A stretch of DNA of 36,069 nucleotides, taken from positions 1 to 36,069 of the IMG/VR virus record IMGVR_UViG_3300031524_000040. One strand, given 5' to 3'. The stretch comes from a virus. Shown one piece after another: positions 18,756 to 27,700 of the stretch; the first letter of the stretch is position 1; each line of letters begins with the position of its first letter. The notes under the pieces are model-generated. The model made no database searches. It was given only the letters and a program-made list of their open reading frames with translations, and was not told the origin of the DNA. A program made the translations under genes and the position numbers.

Positions 18756-19054
18756 AGTTTGAAATTGGCTGGGAGATAGCGATTTGCGCGCCGGACTTAT
18801 TACGGTCGTCAGCTTACATGCCCTATGACCGCTCTATAAGTGTCGGTTGCGACCCGACCGTGGGCCTAACCCACGCTCACTCCCAATAAATCGATTAACC
18901 AAGCCATGGCCCGCCGCCAAAAGTTATGCTCTGCGGGTCGTTGCAAGCCGTCTGGACTAGGAGCACCGCCCAAACGGAACTTGGTATGCCAAACCCTACC
19001 ATGCTCCCGCGAGTTGTCAATGGATAATCCAACTGTTAGGGGATTCCGAATGGT
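18756..19054 (-). other. Intergenic region with two hairpins and no gene
   Basis: Nearly 300 bases without a credible frame. On the minus strand, downstream of the promoter at 18993-19020, the RNA would contain GTGGG-TTAGG-CCCAC and, directly after it, GTCGG-GTCGCAA-CCGAC (about 18840-18876). It may be a structured leader or a separate RNA preceding the HTH gene. A plus-strand frame at 18906-19112 is not protein-like. Confidence 0.4.
18993..19020 (-). promoter_or_regulatory. Phage-type promoter, copy C
   Basis: Minus strand: TTGACA (19020 to 19015), 16 bases, TAGGGT (18998 to 18993). Both hexamers and the spacer length equal those of copies A and B, although the flanks differ, so this is an independent occurrence rather than a recent duplication. 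The transcript would start near 18986, with a 230-base leader before the HTH gene. Confidence 0.5.
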
Positions 19055-19414
19055 TCACTTCGGCGGAGCCGTGCCAGCCGCCGAGGTCTGCGATTCAGGA
19101 ACGACGGCTTGAAGCGTATCCTTCACCACTGGCTGACTGGGAAGGGACGCACCGGCAACGTGCGCCACAAGGCGAGCCAGACCACTAGACCCCTCCGCCG
19201 TCGAATTTTTCAGGGCGAAATTACGAATGTACTGGGCAATCGCCTTGACCGTGAGCGCCGCAACGAGCAGGGATGCCCCGTCGATTTTGATGCCAAAATC
19301 ACTCAGCAGCTTGCCAAGGTCTTGAGCAGTCGAATCCGGCACGGGGACGGCATTGGTTTGTGCCGCGCATGAAAGCGCGGTCATGGCGATAAGGGCGATG
19401 GTTATTTTTTTCAT
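19055..19414 (-). CDS. Predicted lipoprotein, possible spanin-type
   Basis: A 119-residue product beginning MKKITIALIAMTALSCAAQT. It has a short lipoprotein signal with a lipobox-like A-L-S-Cys, the Cys at residue 16. The mature part has a hydrophobic segment (ASLLVAALTVKAIAQYI) and a Pro/Ala-rich tail (SQPVVKDTLQAVVP, then SAAGTAPPK). It overlaps the holin-like gene by four bases. That adjacency and the lipid signal fit an outer-membrane spanin, but the hydrophobic middle is unusual for one, so the role is open. Confidence 0.6.
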   Translation of the reverse strand: MKKITIALIAMTALSCAAQTNAVPVPDSTAQDLGKLLSDFGIKIDGASLLVAALTVKAIAQYIRNFALKNSTAEGSSGLARLVAHVAGASLPSQPVVKDTLQAVVPESQTSAAGTAPPK

Positions 19415-19716
19415 AAATCAGTCGAATCAATGCGGTCAATGTCCTCCGGCGTGAGTTTCCTTTTATGCTTTCGGTGCGGGTTCTGCTCGTCTCTCAAAAA
19501 CTTGTCCCACGCCTTTAGCTTCAAATGACGCAACCGGATTTTGTAGCAGACCAGAATGAGGGCACCTACGCCCAGCAAGAGCGCAACCAGTCCATTGATG
19601 GCGTCCACCAGATGAGCGGCATAGCCCGACAGTCCAACCCCAGCCGCCAGCAGTCCCCAATTTTCTTTTAGGTGTTGCATCATAAATCCCTCACGCCCGG
19701 TTTGGGTTGTGTTCAT
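19411..19716 (-). CDS. Holin-like small membrane protein
   Basis: A 101-residue product. One or two hydrophobic helices occupy residues 19-58 (WGLLAAGVGLSGYAAHLVDA, then GLVALLLGVGALILVCYKI), separated by a tight turn with Asp and Asn. A long, very basic C-terminal tail follows (RLRHLKLKAWDKFLRDEQ, then HRKHKRKLTPEDID). Size, topology and the basic tail are those of many phage holins, which open the inner membrane for the endolysin. It lies in an ATGA-coupled chain with secreted proteins on both sides. Starts at 19683 or 19680 are possible; 19716 is chosen for the overlap. Confidence 0.6.
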   Translation of the reverse strand: MNTTQTGREGFMMQHLKENWGLLAAGVGLSGYAAHLVDAINGLVALLLGVGALILVCYKIRLRHLKLKAWDKFLRDEQNPHRKHKRKLTPEDIDRIDSTDL

Positions 19717-20018
19717 TGGGCATTAAAAGTCAATGTAAACAGGTTGGTTCCGCCTTGCGGATTGTTTACCGATGTAATCGTAAGTGTGTGTTGTATTCCG
19801 GGCGCACCAAAGAAAGCATTAAGAGTCGGCCCCGGAAACGTCTGCTGCCCCGCCGCATTCGTGATGGCCGCGAATTGGTTTCCCCAGTAGACGGCAGCCG
19901 CTCCGGTCAATGTAACGGGCACAAAAACGACGTTGGTCACCGTTACGGTGTTAGTCGTCACCTGTTGACCATAGACTGATAACGTCAATAATGATAAGAG
20001 GATGATGAATGGCTTCAT
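19713..20018 (-). CDS. Small predicted secreted protein
   Basis: A 101-residue product beginning MKPFIILLSLLTLSVYGQQ, a good Sec signal peptide with probable cleavage after G or Q near residue 18. The rest is Thr/Val/Asn-rich beta sequence (TTNTVTVTNVVFVPVTLTG), like the nearby fibre. It is coupled to the holin-like gene by ATGA and lies five bases after the fibre gene. It may be exported with, or assist, the 20023 fibre-like protein. Confidence 0.6.
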   Translation of the reverse strand: MKPFIILLSLLTLSVYGQQVTTNTVTVTNVVFVPVTLTGAAAVYWGNQFAAITNAAGQQTFPGPTLNAFFGAPGIQHTLTITSVNNPQGGTNLFTLTFNAQ

Positions 20019-20022
20019 GTTT

Positions 20023-21963
20023 TTATTGCTTGTCTACAAGAGTTTGGTTGATTTGCGCCACCCCGGTGGCATTCGTCAATGCCCACAGCGAGTTAGGGGA
20101 TACAACTTGGGTCGTCACCCAATTGGTAATTATCAATGCTCCAACACCATACGTTGCACCCCACTGTGAAAACTGAGGCTTTGTTATTCCGGCCGTTGTC
20201 CAATCAGCGTTACTTACGATTATATTAATTGCCGTGGACAAGGTTGCGTTTTGTGTAACTGTGCCCGGCACCGTCACAGAGAACCTTGCATTTGGCCCAA
20301 TGTTCCACGCTCCCGGCATCGGGTCGTTGGTGGTGCAATAAACGTTGGCTGTATTCGTCGGTGCCGTCATTGGATAGATGGTGACTGATGTGCCGACAAT
20401 GGAGGTTGTCTTTGCAGCCGCGCCAAACGTTGAAACCGATGGGCTAAGGACAACGCCATTTGCCCCGCCGTCTTGTAAATCAAGGGTACCGTCCGGTGCA
20501 TTAAGGACACCAAACCCACCATGTAATAGCACGGTAGTGTTTGCAGTGGACGCCCCGAGCGATTGCGTTTGGGCAGTGTTCGTGCTCGCTCCGATGGTTG
20601 GATACAGCCCGAAGATCGTCACCCCGTTAGTCTGGTGTAACTCGTTTCCATTAGTGCTGGTCACAACCCCCACTGGTCCACTTGCGCTGGTAATCAGATT
20701 ACTAAACTGGGTTGCGCTGGCTGGTGTCAGATTGGTAAACGCACCACCGCCCGTGGCGTAATTCGTGCTGCCGGTGAATACGCCAGGATTGCCACCGGTA
20801 CTATTCGTCAGAACCGGCACACCGTTGACTGTGGGCAACGCCCCGACGGTTGCCAGCGTGTTCGTAATCGTGCCGGTTAGTTGCGCGGCATTCAGGCTGG
20901 TCAAGCCCGCGCCGCTGCCGAAATATTGGCCAGCGAGCAGGGCCAGACCGTTCGTGCCCAGCGTTAGATTGATATTGGTGGGGTTGGAAGCCGTGCCGAT
21001 TCCCCAGGCGAAACTCGCGTTTGTCCCCTGTCCGGTGGGGATGACCTGGTCATTCCAGACCGACGGGTCCGCCGTGCCCCAAACCAGGCCAACGCCATTG
21101 GACTGCCCGCCGGTGATTTGGTTCGTGTAAAACGGGCTGTTGTAGTACGCCCCGAAATAATTGCTCACTGGCTGGTCAGTGGTGACTCCTGGCCGGTTGA
21201 TATACCAGCCCGTTTCCGCCGCGCCGTTGGTGCTGCCATTGAAAATTTGCGGGGCGACATACGTGTTCGTGTTGCCCGAAATGGTCATGGCAATCAGCGC
21301 ATTGTTGCTGACAGTGATGCCGGAAGGATTGTAACCAATGGCCGTGGCGGTGACGTTGGTCAGGCCGGAGCCGTTGCCGGTGATGACTCCATTGGTTGAA
21401 ATGCTCGCCACCACCACCCCGTTGGAAATCAGTTCCAAAGTCATGTTGGTCCAGAGCAGGTTCTGCGAGGCCTTCCAATTCTGCCCGTCCCAATGCAGGA
21501 GGCTGCCACTTGTGGGAGTGTTGGTGGATAGTTGGGCTTCGTAGTTGGTGGCACTGAAGCCGCTCAGGGCCGCGCCGGGCACGATCCCCGTAAGCTGGCC
21601 AGCCGGTATGCTGGTAAGGCCCGATCCTGAGCCGGTAAAGGTCAGTCCGACGATATTTCCAGAAACATCAATCGACGCGCCGCCACCAAAACCAGAAAGC
21701 GAGGAAAGAGTTGCGCTGCCAGCATTCAAAATGCTCCAATTTCCGCCAACGCTGGATTCTCTAACATTTCCATTGGCGTCGATTCCAAACGTAATTCCGG
21801 TGTTGGTAACACCAAGTCCCTGCTGGAAATTTACGCCGCCCGCCGGGCCGACTTGGGGCAATATGCTGCCGGAATTGGTTGTCCATCCGTTGCGCTGATA
21901 GCTGGTTTGAGAAAACCCCCGCAACCCAAGGAGGATTACGAGGGTGAAGATGAGCTTTTTCAT
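20023..21963 (-). CDS. Tail-fibre-like protein with an N-terminal signal peptide
   Basis: A 646-residue product beginning MKKLIFTLVILLGLRGFSQ, a clear Sec-type signal peptide. The mature part is a Gly/Asn/Thr/Ser-rich beta protein with repeated hinge motifs: GSGSGLTSIPAGQLTG, GNGSGLTNV, GSGAGLTSLNAAQLTG. The same G-x-G-x-G-L-T motif is in the tail fibre at the right edge. Tail fibres normally assemble in the cytoplasm, so the signal is odd; it may be a secreted or surface-displayed receptor-binding protein, or the signal may act as a virion-attachment helix. The Met at 21963 is chosen because the upstream gene stops at 21966; the frame extends to 21984. Confidence 0.65.
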   Translation of the reverse strand: MKKLIFTLVILLGLRGFSQTSYQRNGWTTNSGSILPQVGPAGGVNFQQGLGVTNTGITFGIDANGNVRESSVGGNWSILNAGSATLSSLSGFGGGASIDVSGNIVGLTFTGSGSGLTSIPAGQLTGIVPGAALSGFSATNYEAQLSTNTPTSGSLLHWDGQNWKASQNLLWTNMTLELISNGVVVASISTNGVITGNGSGLTNVTATAIGYNPSGITVSNNALIAMTISGNTNTYVAPQIFNGSTNGAAETGWYINRPGVTTDQPVSNYFGAYYNSPFYTNQITGGQSNGVGLVWGTADPSVWNDQVIPTGQGTNASFAWGIGTASNPTNINLTLGTNGLALLAGQYFGSGAGLTSLNAAQLTGTITNTLATVGALPTVNGVPVLTNSTGGNPGVFTGSTNYATGGGAFTNLTPASATQFSNLITSASGPVGVVTSTNGNELHQTNGVTIFGLYPTIGASTNTAQTQSLGASTANTTVLLHGGFGVLNAPDGTLDLQDGGANGVVLSPSVSTFGAAAKTTSIVGTSVTIYPMTAPTNTANVYCTTNDPMPGAWNIGPNARFSVTVPGTVTQNATLSTAINIIVSNADWTTAGITKPQFSQWGATYGVGALIITNWVTTQVVSPNSLWALTNATGVAQINQTLVDKQ

Positions 21964-21965
21964 GG

Positions 21966-22358
21966 TTAGAATATTTGCGTCCAAGTCGTTCCGTTATTTT
22001 GGGACACCCAGCCAGTGCCCGCCGCTGTGTTGACGTAAAAAGCCCCCGTGGTTGTGCCGTTGGTTGGGTTGACGGTGCCGTTTGAAAATCCGCCCGAGCC
22101 GCCACCCCCGCCGCTCACGTTTTGCCCGATGATTTGCAGGAGTGCCAGCTTCAAGGCGTGCTGTTCGCTGGCGAAGCCGGTGTAACCGGCCACGTTAGCA
22201 GCGGACAAAAGAGATTGGTAGTCAGTGGCCACAGAGGGAGCAACAGTGAAGGCGATGTATCGCAACAACGCCAGTTCCAGAACATCCGCCTCCGATGCGA
22301 AACCGGAGTAGCCCGCCGCGTTGGCGGACGCAAACAAAGATTGAAAATCGGTTGCCAT
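21966..22358 (-). CDS. Small virion-type protein with a tandem repeat
   Basis: A 130-residue product. Residues 2-36 (TDFQSLFASANAAGYSGFAS, then EADVLELALLRYI) are repeated at 44-78 (TDYQSLLSAANVAGYTGFAS, then EQHALKLALLQII): an internal duplication of an approximately 42-residue helical unit. A Gly linker leads to a C-terminal beta segment (TTTGAFYVNTAAGTGWVSQN) like those in fibre and fibre-hinge proteins. It lies between a small acidic protein and the fibre gene, so an adaptor role in fibre attachment is plausible. Confidence 0.6.
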   Translation of the reverse strand: MATDFQSLFASANAAGYSGFASEADVLELALLRYIAFTVAPSVATDYQSLLSAANVAGYTGFASEQHALKLALLQIIGQNVSGGGGGSGGFSNGTVNPTNGTTTGAFYVNTAAGTGWVSQNNGTTWTQIF

Positions 22359-22361
22359 GGT

Positions 22362-22658
22362 TCATTTGGCCATCGCGTCAAGCCCGCTCATGGCGGATTG
22401 CATGTCCCCCGAATCTTCGGGCGCATTGCTGTTTTCGTCCTTCGATTCGTCTTTTTTGCAGTATTCAACCTCAATTTCGTCGCCGTGAATGGCCACGATT
22501 TTGACGCAACACTCCGCGCCCGGCTCCAAGTCGCCAGCCTTGCCAAAAAAGGATTTCGGAAGCAAGGATGTTTCCGCGCCATCGTCTTGCGGCTTGTCAG
22601 CCATCGGCTTGTCGGCAGACGTTTCACCGCCTTCGTTTGGGTCCATGTAATCAGGCAT
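22362..22658 (-). CDS. Small acidic protein downstream of the capsid gene
   Basis: A 98-residue product beginning MPDYMDPNEGGETSADKPM. The middle, LLPKSFFGKAGDLEPGAECC, then VKIVAIHGDEIEVEYC, resembles a small protein found beside capsid or portal genes in many phages: L-L-P-K-S, then G...L-x-P-G and a V-x-V-x-E-V-E-Y strand. The ends are acidic and disordered. It might be a head-decoration or assembly factor; the evidence is position and pattern only. It follows the hairpin terminator after the capsid gene. Confidence 0.6.
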   Translation of the reverse strand: MPDYMDPNEGGETSADKPMADKPQDDGAETSLLPKSFFGKAGDLEPGAECCVKIVAIHGDEIEVEYCKKDESKDENSNAPEDSGDMQSAMSGLDAMAK

Positions 22659-22685
22659 AATGAGGCAAGGTCAAAAAGGTTGAAA

Positions 22686-22713
22686 GGGGTGGCCAGTTTT
22701 ACCCGGCCACCCC
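22686..22713 (-). terminator. Terminator after the capsid gene
   Basis: GGGGTGGCC (22686-22694) and GGCCACCCC (22705-22713) form a perfect 9-bp GC-rich stem with a ten-base loop, seven bases after the capsid stop. On the minus strand it is followed by TTTCAACCTTTTTG, an interrupted T-tract. Partial termination here would set the ratio of capsid to downstream gene products. Confidence 0.65.
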
Positions 22714-22719
22714 ACTAAC

Positions 22720-24462
22720 TCAGGTGGTCGCGCCCCACGGGATCTCCACGTCGTAGCAGGTGCCCGTAAGCGTGATTTGCGTCCCGTTGGCGGCAGCAGC
22801 CCAAGTGCCCAGCACGGCGACCTGAGCGTTCAACGCCGCAACCAGGAGCGGGATGGTGTTGACGATGCCCTGCACGGGGTCGTTGTTGACGTAACCAATC
22901 TGCTCATGATCGGTCGGGTCGTCGTTGCAGGTGATCGAGTTGGCCGGGATGTAATACCCGCCGTTGAACGGAGAATATCCATTCGTGACCGCCACGGGGG
23001 TAAACGTGAGTGTGTTCGTAACCGGACCCGCGCAAGTCGGGGGCAGGGAACTGTAATTCTGCACGGGATACGGATAGTTGGAATCCGGCACGCCGGCCGT
23101 GATTTCCGCCACAATCGCCGCCGTGGCCTTGTGCATGATGAGTTCGGAAAACTCGACGTATTTCGGCATGTAGGCCATTTTGAAATCCGCGATGAACTGG
23201 CCTTTGTTCCGGCGTTTGTTCTCAATGACGTTGCCATTGGAATCCGCGCCGAGGTTGTCCATTACGAACTGCCATTTGCCGCCGAAATTGCGGGAGCTAT
23301 ACGGCATTTCCGGGTTGACCGGGGTGGCGTCCGCCATCAAGCACGCACCCGCCGCACGGTGCCAAATGACCGTCCAGCGGTACTGAGCCGCCGGGTAGGC
23401 CGGGTTCACGTCGTCTTTGGTTCCCGCCGCGCTGCCAGCGCCGGAAGACGTTTCATTGATGTACGGCAACACGAGGTTGTAGCGGTAGGAGGTCGTGCCC
23501 CAAGGGAACGATCCGCCCACGGTGCCGACGTAATTGAACCGGAGTGAGAACGGGTCAACGCGCACGGCGTAATTGCCGAGCTTGCCGGTGAAGTTGTACT
23601 TCCAGTATTTGGAAGTGGCATCCCAGCTTTCAAAACGCCAGTTGCCGGAAACTGAGGGGTTGTCGCCGGGACCGACGCCAACCTGACCGCCGAGGTGTTC
23701 CAAATCCCACAGGGTTTCAAGGTCAGTCACCAACTCGATGAGCGGGGGCATGTCCTTGAACGGCTGTTTGCCGAAATAGCCGATTTGCATGAGGGGTTGA
23801 ACCCGGCGTTGCAACATCTGCGGGGTGAGCCGGTAAATGGCACTCGGATTGACGTTGGTATCAATGTAGGCTTCCGACAGGGTGCCGCCGTTTTCGACGG
23901 TTTGCAGCCATTGATATTGGAAGGTGCCCGCGCCAGTCGCACCGCTGGAAGTGGTGCCGGACGAGGAAAAGCCGAAGAACTGGTTGGCAACCCACTTGTT
24001 TTTGCAGTTTTGCGCCACGCGCTTCCGCAAAAAGTTGGAATTAATTGCCGAGGTCGCCGGTTTCAGAATGTCGGAAATGATTTGCCGAAATTGCTGCTTG
24101 GCATGGGTGACGTGCATCTCCTGATCGAAGCACAGAAGCGGGGTCGCCCAGTATTGCTGTTCGAGGAAGTACACCGTCCGGGTGCTGCCCCAAGTGATGT
24201 AGTTTTCCGTCTTGTCGCAAGGGGTGCCGAGACAGTTGCCAGCCTGAACGGGCGTCCAGACCTTGGTAACGTCAGGCCAGACGTGGTTGAAACGGTCGAG
24301 GGTGTGTTCGGTGCCGGAATAGGCTTCAAACGTCCCAGTTTCGACGTGGAGAATCCAGCCGTCCTCGGGCCGGATGTCCTCAAGGATGAGCTTGTCGAAC
24401 ACAGGTGTTTGATTCACCAACAGTTGGGTAAATTGCTTTGCGCTTAAAATTCCGCTTGCCAT
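22720..24462 (-). CDS. Probable major capsid protein
   Basis: A 580-residue product beginning MASGILSAKQFTQLLVNQTP. The call rests on position, size and character: no signal, no membrane segment, a mixed alpha/beta sequence rich in Tyr and Trp, its own promoter-leader-terminator set, and a downstream small acidic protein. Regions such as RTVYFLEQQYWATPLLCFDQ and KKRVAQ-type basic helices followed by Gly/Ser-rich loops suit a large HK97-type subunit. A late stretch (QFIADFKMAYMPKYVEFSEL) looks like a conserved core helix-strand pair. I cannot confirm the HK97 fold without structure prediction; another large virion protein is the alternative. Confidence 0.6.
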   Translation of the reverse strand: MASGILSAKQFTQLLVNQTPVFDKLILEDIRPEDGWILHVETGTFEAYSGTEHTLDRFNHVWPDVTKVWTPVQAGNCLGTPCDKTENYITWGSTRTVYFLEQQYWATPLLCFDQEMHVTHAKQQFRQIISDILKPATSAINSNFLRKRVAQNCKNKWVANQFFGFSSSGTTSSGATGAGTFQYQWLQTVENGGTLSEAYIDTNVNPSAIYRLTPQMLQRRVQPLMQIGYFGKQPFKDMPPLIELVTDLETLWDLEHLGGQVGVGPGDNPSVSGNWRFESWDATSKYWKYNFTGKLGNYAVRVDPFSLRFNYVGTVGGSFPWGTTSYRYNLVLPYINETSSGAGSAAGTKDDVNPAYPAAQYRWTVIWHRAAGACLMADATPVNPEMPYSSRNFGGKWQFVMDNLGADSNGNVIENKRRNKGQFIADFKMAYMPKYVEFSELIMHKATAAIVAEITAGVPDSNYPYPVQNYSSLPPTCAGPVTNTLTFTPVAVTNGYSPFNGGYYIPANSITCNDDPTDHEQIGYVNNDPVQGIVNTIPLLVAALNAQVAVLGTWAAAANGTQITLTGTCYDVEIPWGATT

Positions 24463-24703
24463 AGGTTGTTACACGATAAAGGGTTAAGTTGTGGACGTTG
24501 ACCGTCCGTTTATCCTTTTGTGTGAAGCCAACCACAGGCAGGGTGCCTTTTCCCGCGTTTACGGGAGCTAAAGTTTGGTTGCTGGTGCCAGTAGCGCGAG
24601 GGCAAGGTTACGAACCTTTTAACCGGCGTGGATACCGGATTGCCAAACTTTCCGCAAATCAAAGAGCTATGGGAGAACTAACACGCCTTTTGCGCATTGT
24701 CAA
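24463..24703 (-). promoter_or_regulatory. Promoter and structured leader of the capsid gene
   Basis: Minus strand: TTGACA (24703 to 24698), 17 bases, TAGTTC (24680 to 24675); predicted start near 24668, giving a 206-base leader. At 24644-24601 the RNA can form a three-way junction: GGCAA closes with TTGCC around CCGG-TATCCACG-CCGG and GGTT-CGT-AACC. A further CCCG/CGGG stem lies downstream. There is no open frame of note in this stretch. The promoter resembles the TTGACA-N16-TAGGGT group but is not identical to it. Confidence 0.5.
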
Positions 24704-24705
24704 AT

Positions 24706-27700
24706 TTATCTTTTCACGCCAAGCAACTTGTCTACCTCCCGCTGGACTCCCGGCGGCAGTTTCTCAACTTTGACAGGCAGCTTCTCGCGCAAAAACGGCA
24801 ATCCGCTTTCGAGGTATTGCGTCACTCCATGCGGATCGCGCTTAATGGGATTCCCGTTTGCGTCGCGGTCCTGATAATTTGCCGCCTCCTGAATGAGTTG
24901 CGGGATGAGCAAGCTTTTGACGTGCGTCCCAAGGGCGTAATCTTCGCTCGACGGTCCCGATAACTGGCTGACAAATTCCGTCGCGCTACCAACGGGGGAC
25001 TGATTAAGCAACCCAATCGAACCAGCCACAAGGCCAGCCGTCAACCCGCGTTTCTCGCCGGTCTTTTTGATCTTTGACGCGGCGATTGCCCCAATGGTGT
25101 GCCCAAGTTGAGCAACCGAAATCATGGGATTATGCAAAAGTAATCCGGGGATGTTGTGGCCCATAATGCGGGCACCGGCAACCCCAGCCTGATCGGGCCG
25201 ACGCTTTTCGCCGGGTTGGTAAAACCCGCCAAACGTGCCGTTTCCGCCGTTGTTGTATCCGTCAAAGAATCCCCACAGCAACATGCCGAAGCCGATTGAT
25301 CCGTATTTGAAATGTCGGGCGATGGCATCTGCTTCCTCAGGCTTGAGATTTTCCAGTCCAGCCTTGACAGCCGCTCGATATTTGACGGTGCCCGTAATCA
25401 GTCCAAACGCATTTTCCAGCGTTTGCTTCATGTAATTGAATGGCACGGTCAGGATGGGGAATTCAATCCGGCCAACCGTGGCCAGTGCTTTTCCGGTCAA
25501 AGTCGGTTTTCCGGTTGCCTTCGACGGATCTTCCCACCGTTTGAACATCTGCCGGATGCCGTTGGCAACCTTGTTCTGCTCCAAAAGCAAAGCCCTGTCC
25601 GAATCCAAATAGGCATCTTTGGCCAAAGCCAGTTGGGTAAACGGGTCGGTAATGTCCGCGCCATTCTTGGCCGCAAAGTTCATCCGTTTGGCAAGGGAGT
25701 TTTCAAACGCCACCCGGCGCAACGGGGATTTGATAACCTCGTGGATTTGCTGCGGGATGTTATGCCATTGCCAGCCTTCCTCAAGTCGGTTGGAGTACGC
25801 GGTTTTCAGGTCGGACTTGCCCGTTCGCAAAACGCTCCATGCGTCTTGGATGCCTTTAGTAAAGCCTTTGGCTACCGCACGGGACAGAATCGGCAAACTG
25901 TTTTCGCCTTCGCTGGGTGCCTTTTCGGCCACGTTACGCAAGCCGGGGAGGCGGTTGATATTTCCAGTCAACTCCCCGCCAATCATCGTTGCAATTCTGG
26001 TCGGGGTGTACGCCGCCAGCTTGCCCAGCACGTTGACACCGGACAGCACGGAGAACCGCCGCACATTTGAAACCCAGTCAAACGCCCGTTCGGTTTTGGG
26101 CAGGTTGGCCCGTTTCCAGTCGCGCAGCCGGGCTTTGAATTTCTTGGAAATGGCTTCTTTTTCAGCGAGCAACTTTTGAGCTTCGGCATCCATTGTGATT
26201 GGACGTTTTGGCTTGGTCGCATAATCCTTTTCATCCAATCGCCGTTGGTATTCCTCAATGGAATCTTGCGCTCGCTTCTTCCATGCGGCCAGCCGCTCAG
26301 CATCGGACATGCCCGCCCGTCCGAAAATAGCGTCGAATTGCTCTTTCAGGGCGTCGCGCTTAGCCTTCAACGCTTCGATTGCTGGATTGGTTGGGCGTGT
26401 GGATGGCGTTTTAACGTCTCTGGTTTTGGACGATATTTGACGCTCCAAATCATCAATCCGTTTTTTTAAGGCTTTTTCTTCGGCGCGTAATCCCGCCGCC
26501 AACGCATTAGCGTCCCTCACTTCGGGGACAACGGATGGCTGGGAGCTTTCGCGCAAAGCCGCCCGGCGGTCTTTTAATTCCTGCAACCGCTGGCGTCGAA
26601 TCTCGATTTCAGGGTCAAGCGGACCCATTTCCCCACTCGGCTTGCCCGGTGGAAATATTTCTCCCGTTTTTAATTGTTCCTCGACTTTTTTAATCTGACT
26701 GTCAAGTAAAGCGGTTGCGCGTTTGACCTTTTCCGCGTGAGATAATTCCGAGTTGAAAAACACCTCGTCATGCTGCTTTTTAAGCTCATCCCGTTTGGCC
26801 TTCAAGTCAGTCAACTCTTGATCTGGCACAAGCTGGCGGCGTTCTTTGACAATCCGCTCGCGCGTCTCTATTTCTTTCGTCAGGTCTTTTATCTGATTTT
26901 CGACAACGGTTTTGGCCGTCTGCAAAGCGGAACGCAACTCCGATTCAGGGTCGCGTGACGTGTAGCCACCTTCCTTTTTCTTTTCAGCAACCTGCTTTTG
27001 CAACCGGCGTTCTTCGTCGCTGGGTGTCCGGCGTTCAAACCCAGTCTTGAGCGGTGCCTTTCCTGCCGCCATGTCCTCAAGTTTTCCAACCTGCTGCATC
27101 TGGCCTTTTAAGTCACGCAACACGACTGAAATTACATCCTTCGACACTTGGCGAAAATCCCCGTAACCGCTGATGGCATCCATAGCCTCGCGGCGGGTAA
27201 TCTCAGGGTCAAATTCCTGCAATGCCTGATGCACGGCATCAATCAAAGCGTCACGGCCACGGATACCCTGCTCGACAAAGGTTTTGGCGAGTTGTGCCAC
27301 GTCGTTGGTAATGTCCCCACGCTTCCCGGTTTTGAATTTCTCGGCAATCTTCGCTTTGATGGTTGTTTGCTTCGTGGGCACGTCCATTTTTGCAACGACG
27401 CGCTTGACCTTGGCTTTGATGGGCGGTGGTGCAGTCTCCGCCAAGTCGTCAACTTGCTTCTGGCTGGCTTCGTAAATGGTTTGCAGATGAGGCTTCACCG
27501 CGTCCCCGAGGTCTTCCACCATGCGGGCGGACCACTTAGCGAAATCCAGCCCGATGTGGGCAATGTGCGATGCCCCGATAATGGCGGCATCGGATAGCAT
27601 GGTCGGGTCAATGAATGCGCTGGTGCGCCTCCACCGCTCCATCGAGCGTTTGCGAGCCGCGTCCGCCGCCGTGTCCAACTTGGCGACAAATTTCTCCGCC

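Noticed and set aside
18906-19112. A 68-codon plus-strand frame in the late intergenic region
   Set aside because: On the opposite strand to the late genes, not protein-like, and it overlaps a promoter copy and the end of a lipoprotein gene.
20378-21898. Several plus-strand frames opposite the secreted fibre gene
   Set aside because: Pro/Val-rich shadow frames created by the Thr/Asn/Gly codons of the minus-strand fibre; no ribosome sites or order.
24560-24670. A tRNA-like cloverleaf hint (TTCG loop and a nearby CACCA) upstream of the capsid gene
   Set aside because: The T-loop lacks the expected A58-type base, no 7-bp acceptor stem pairs with the CACCA region, and no anticodon arm fits. A three-way-junction leader explains it better.
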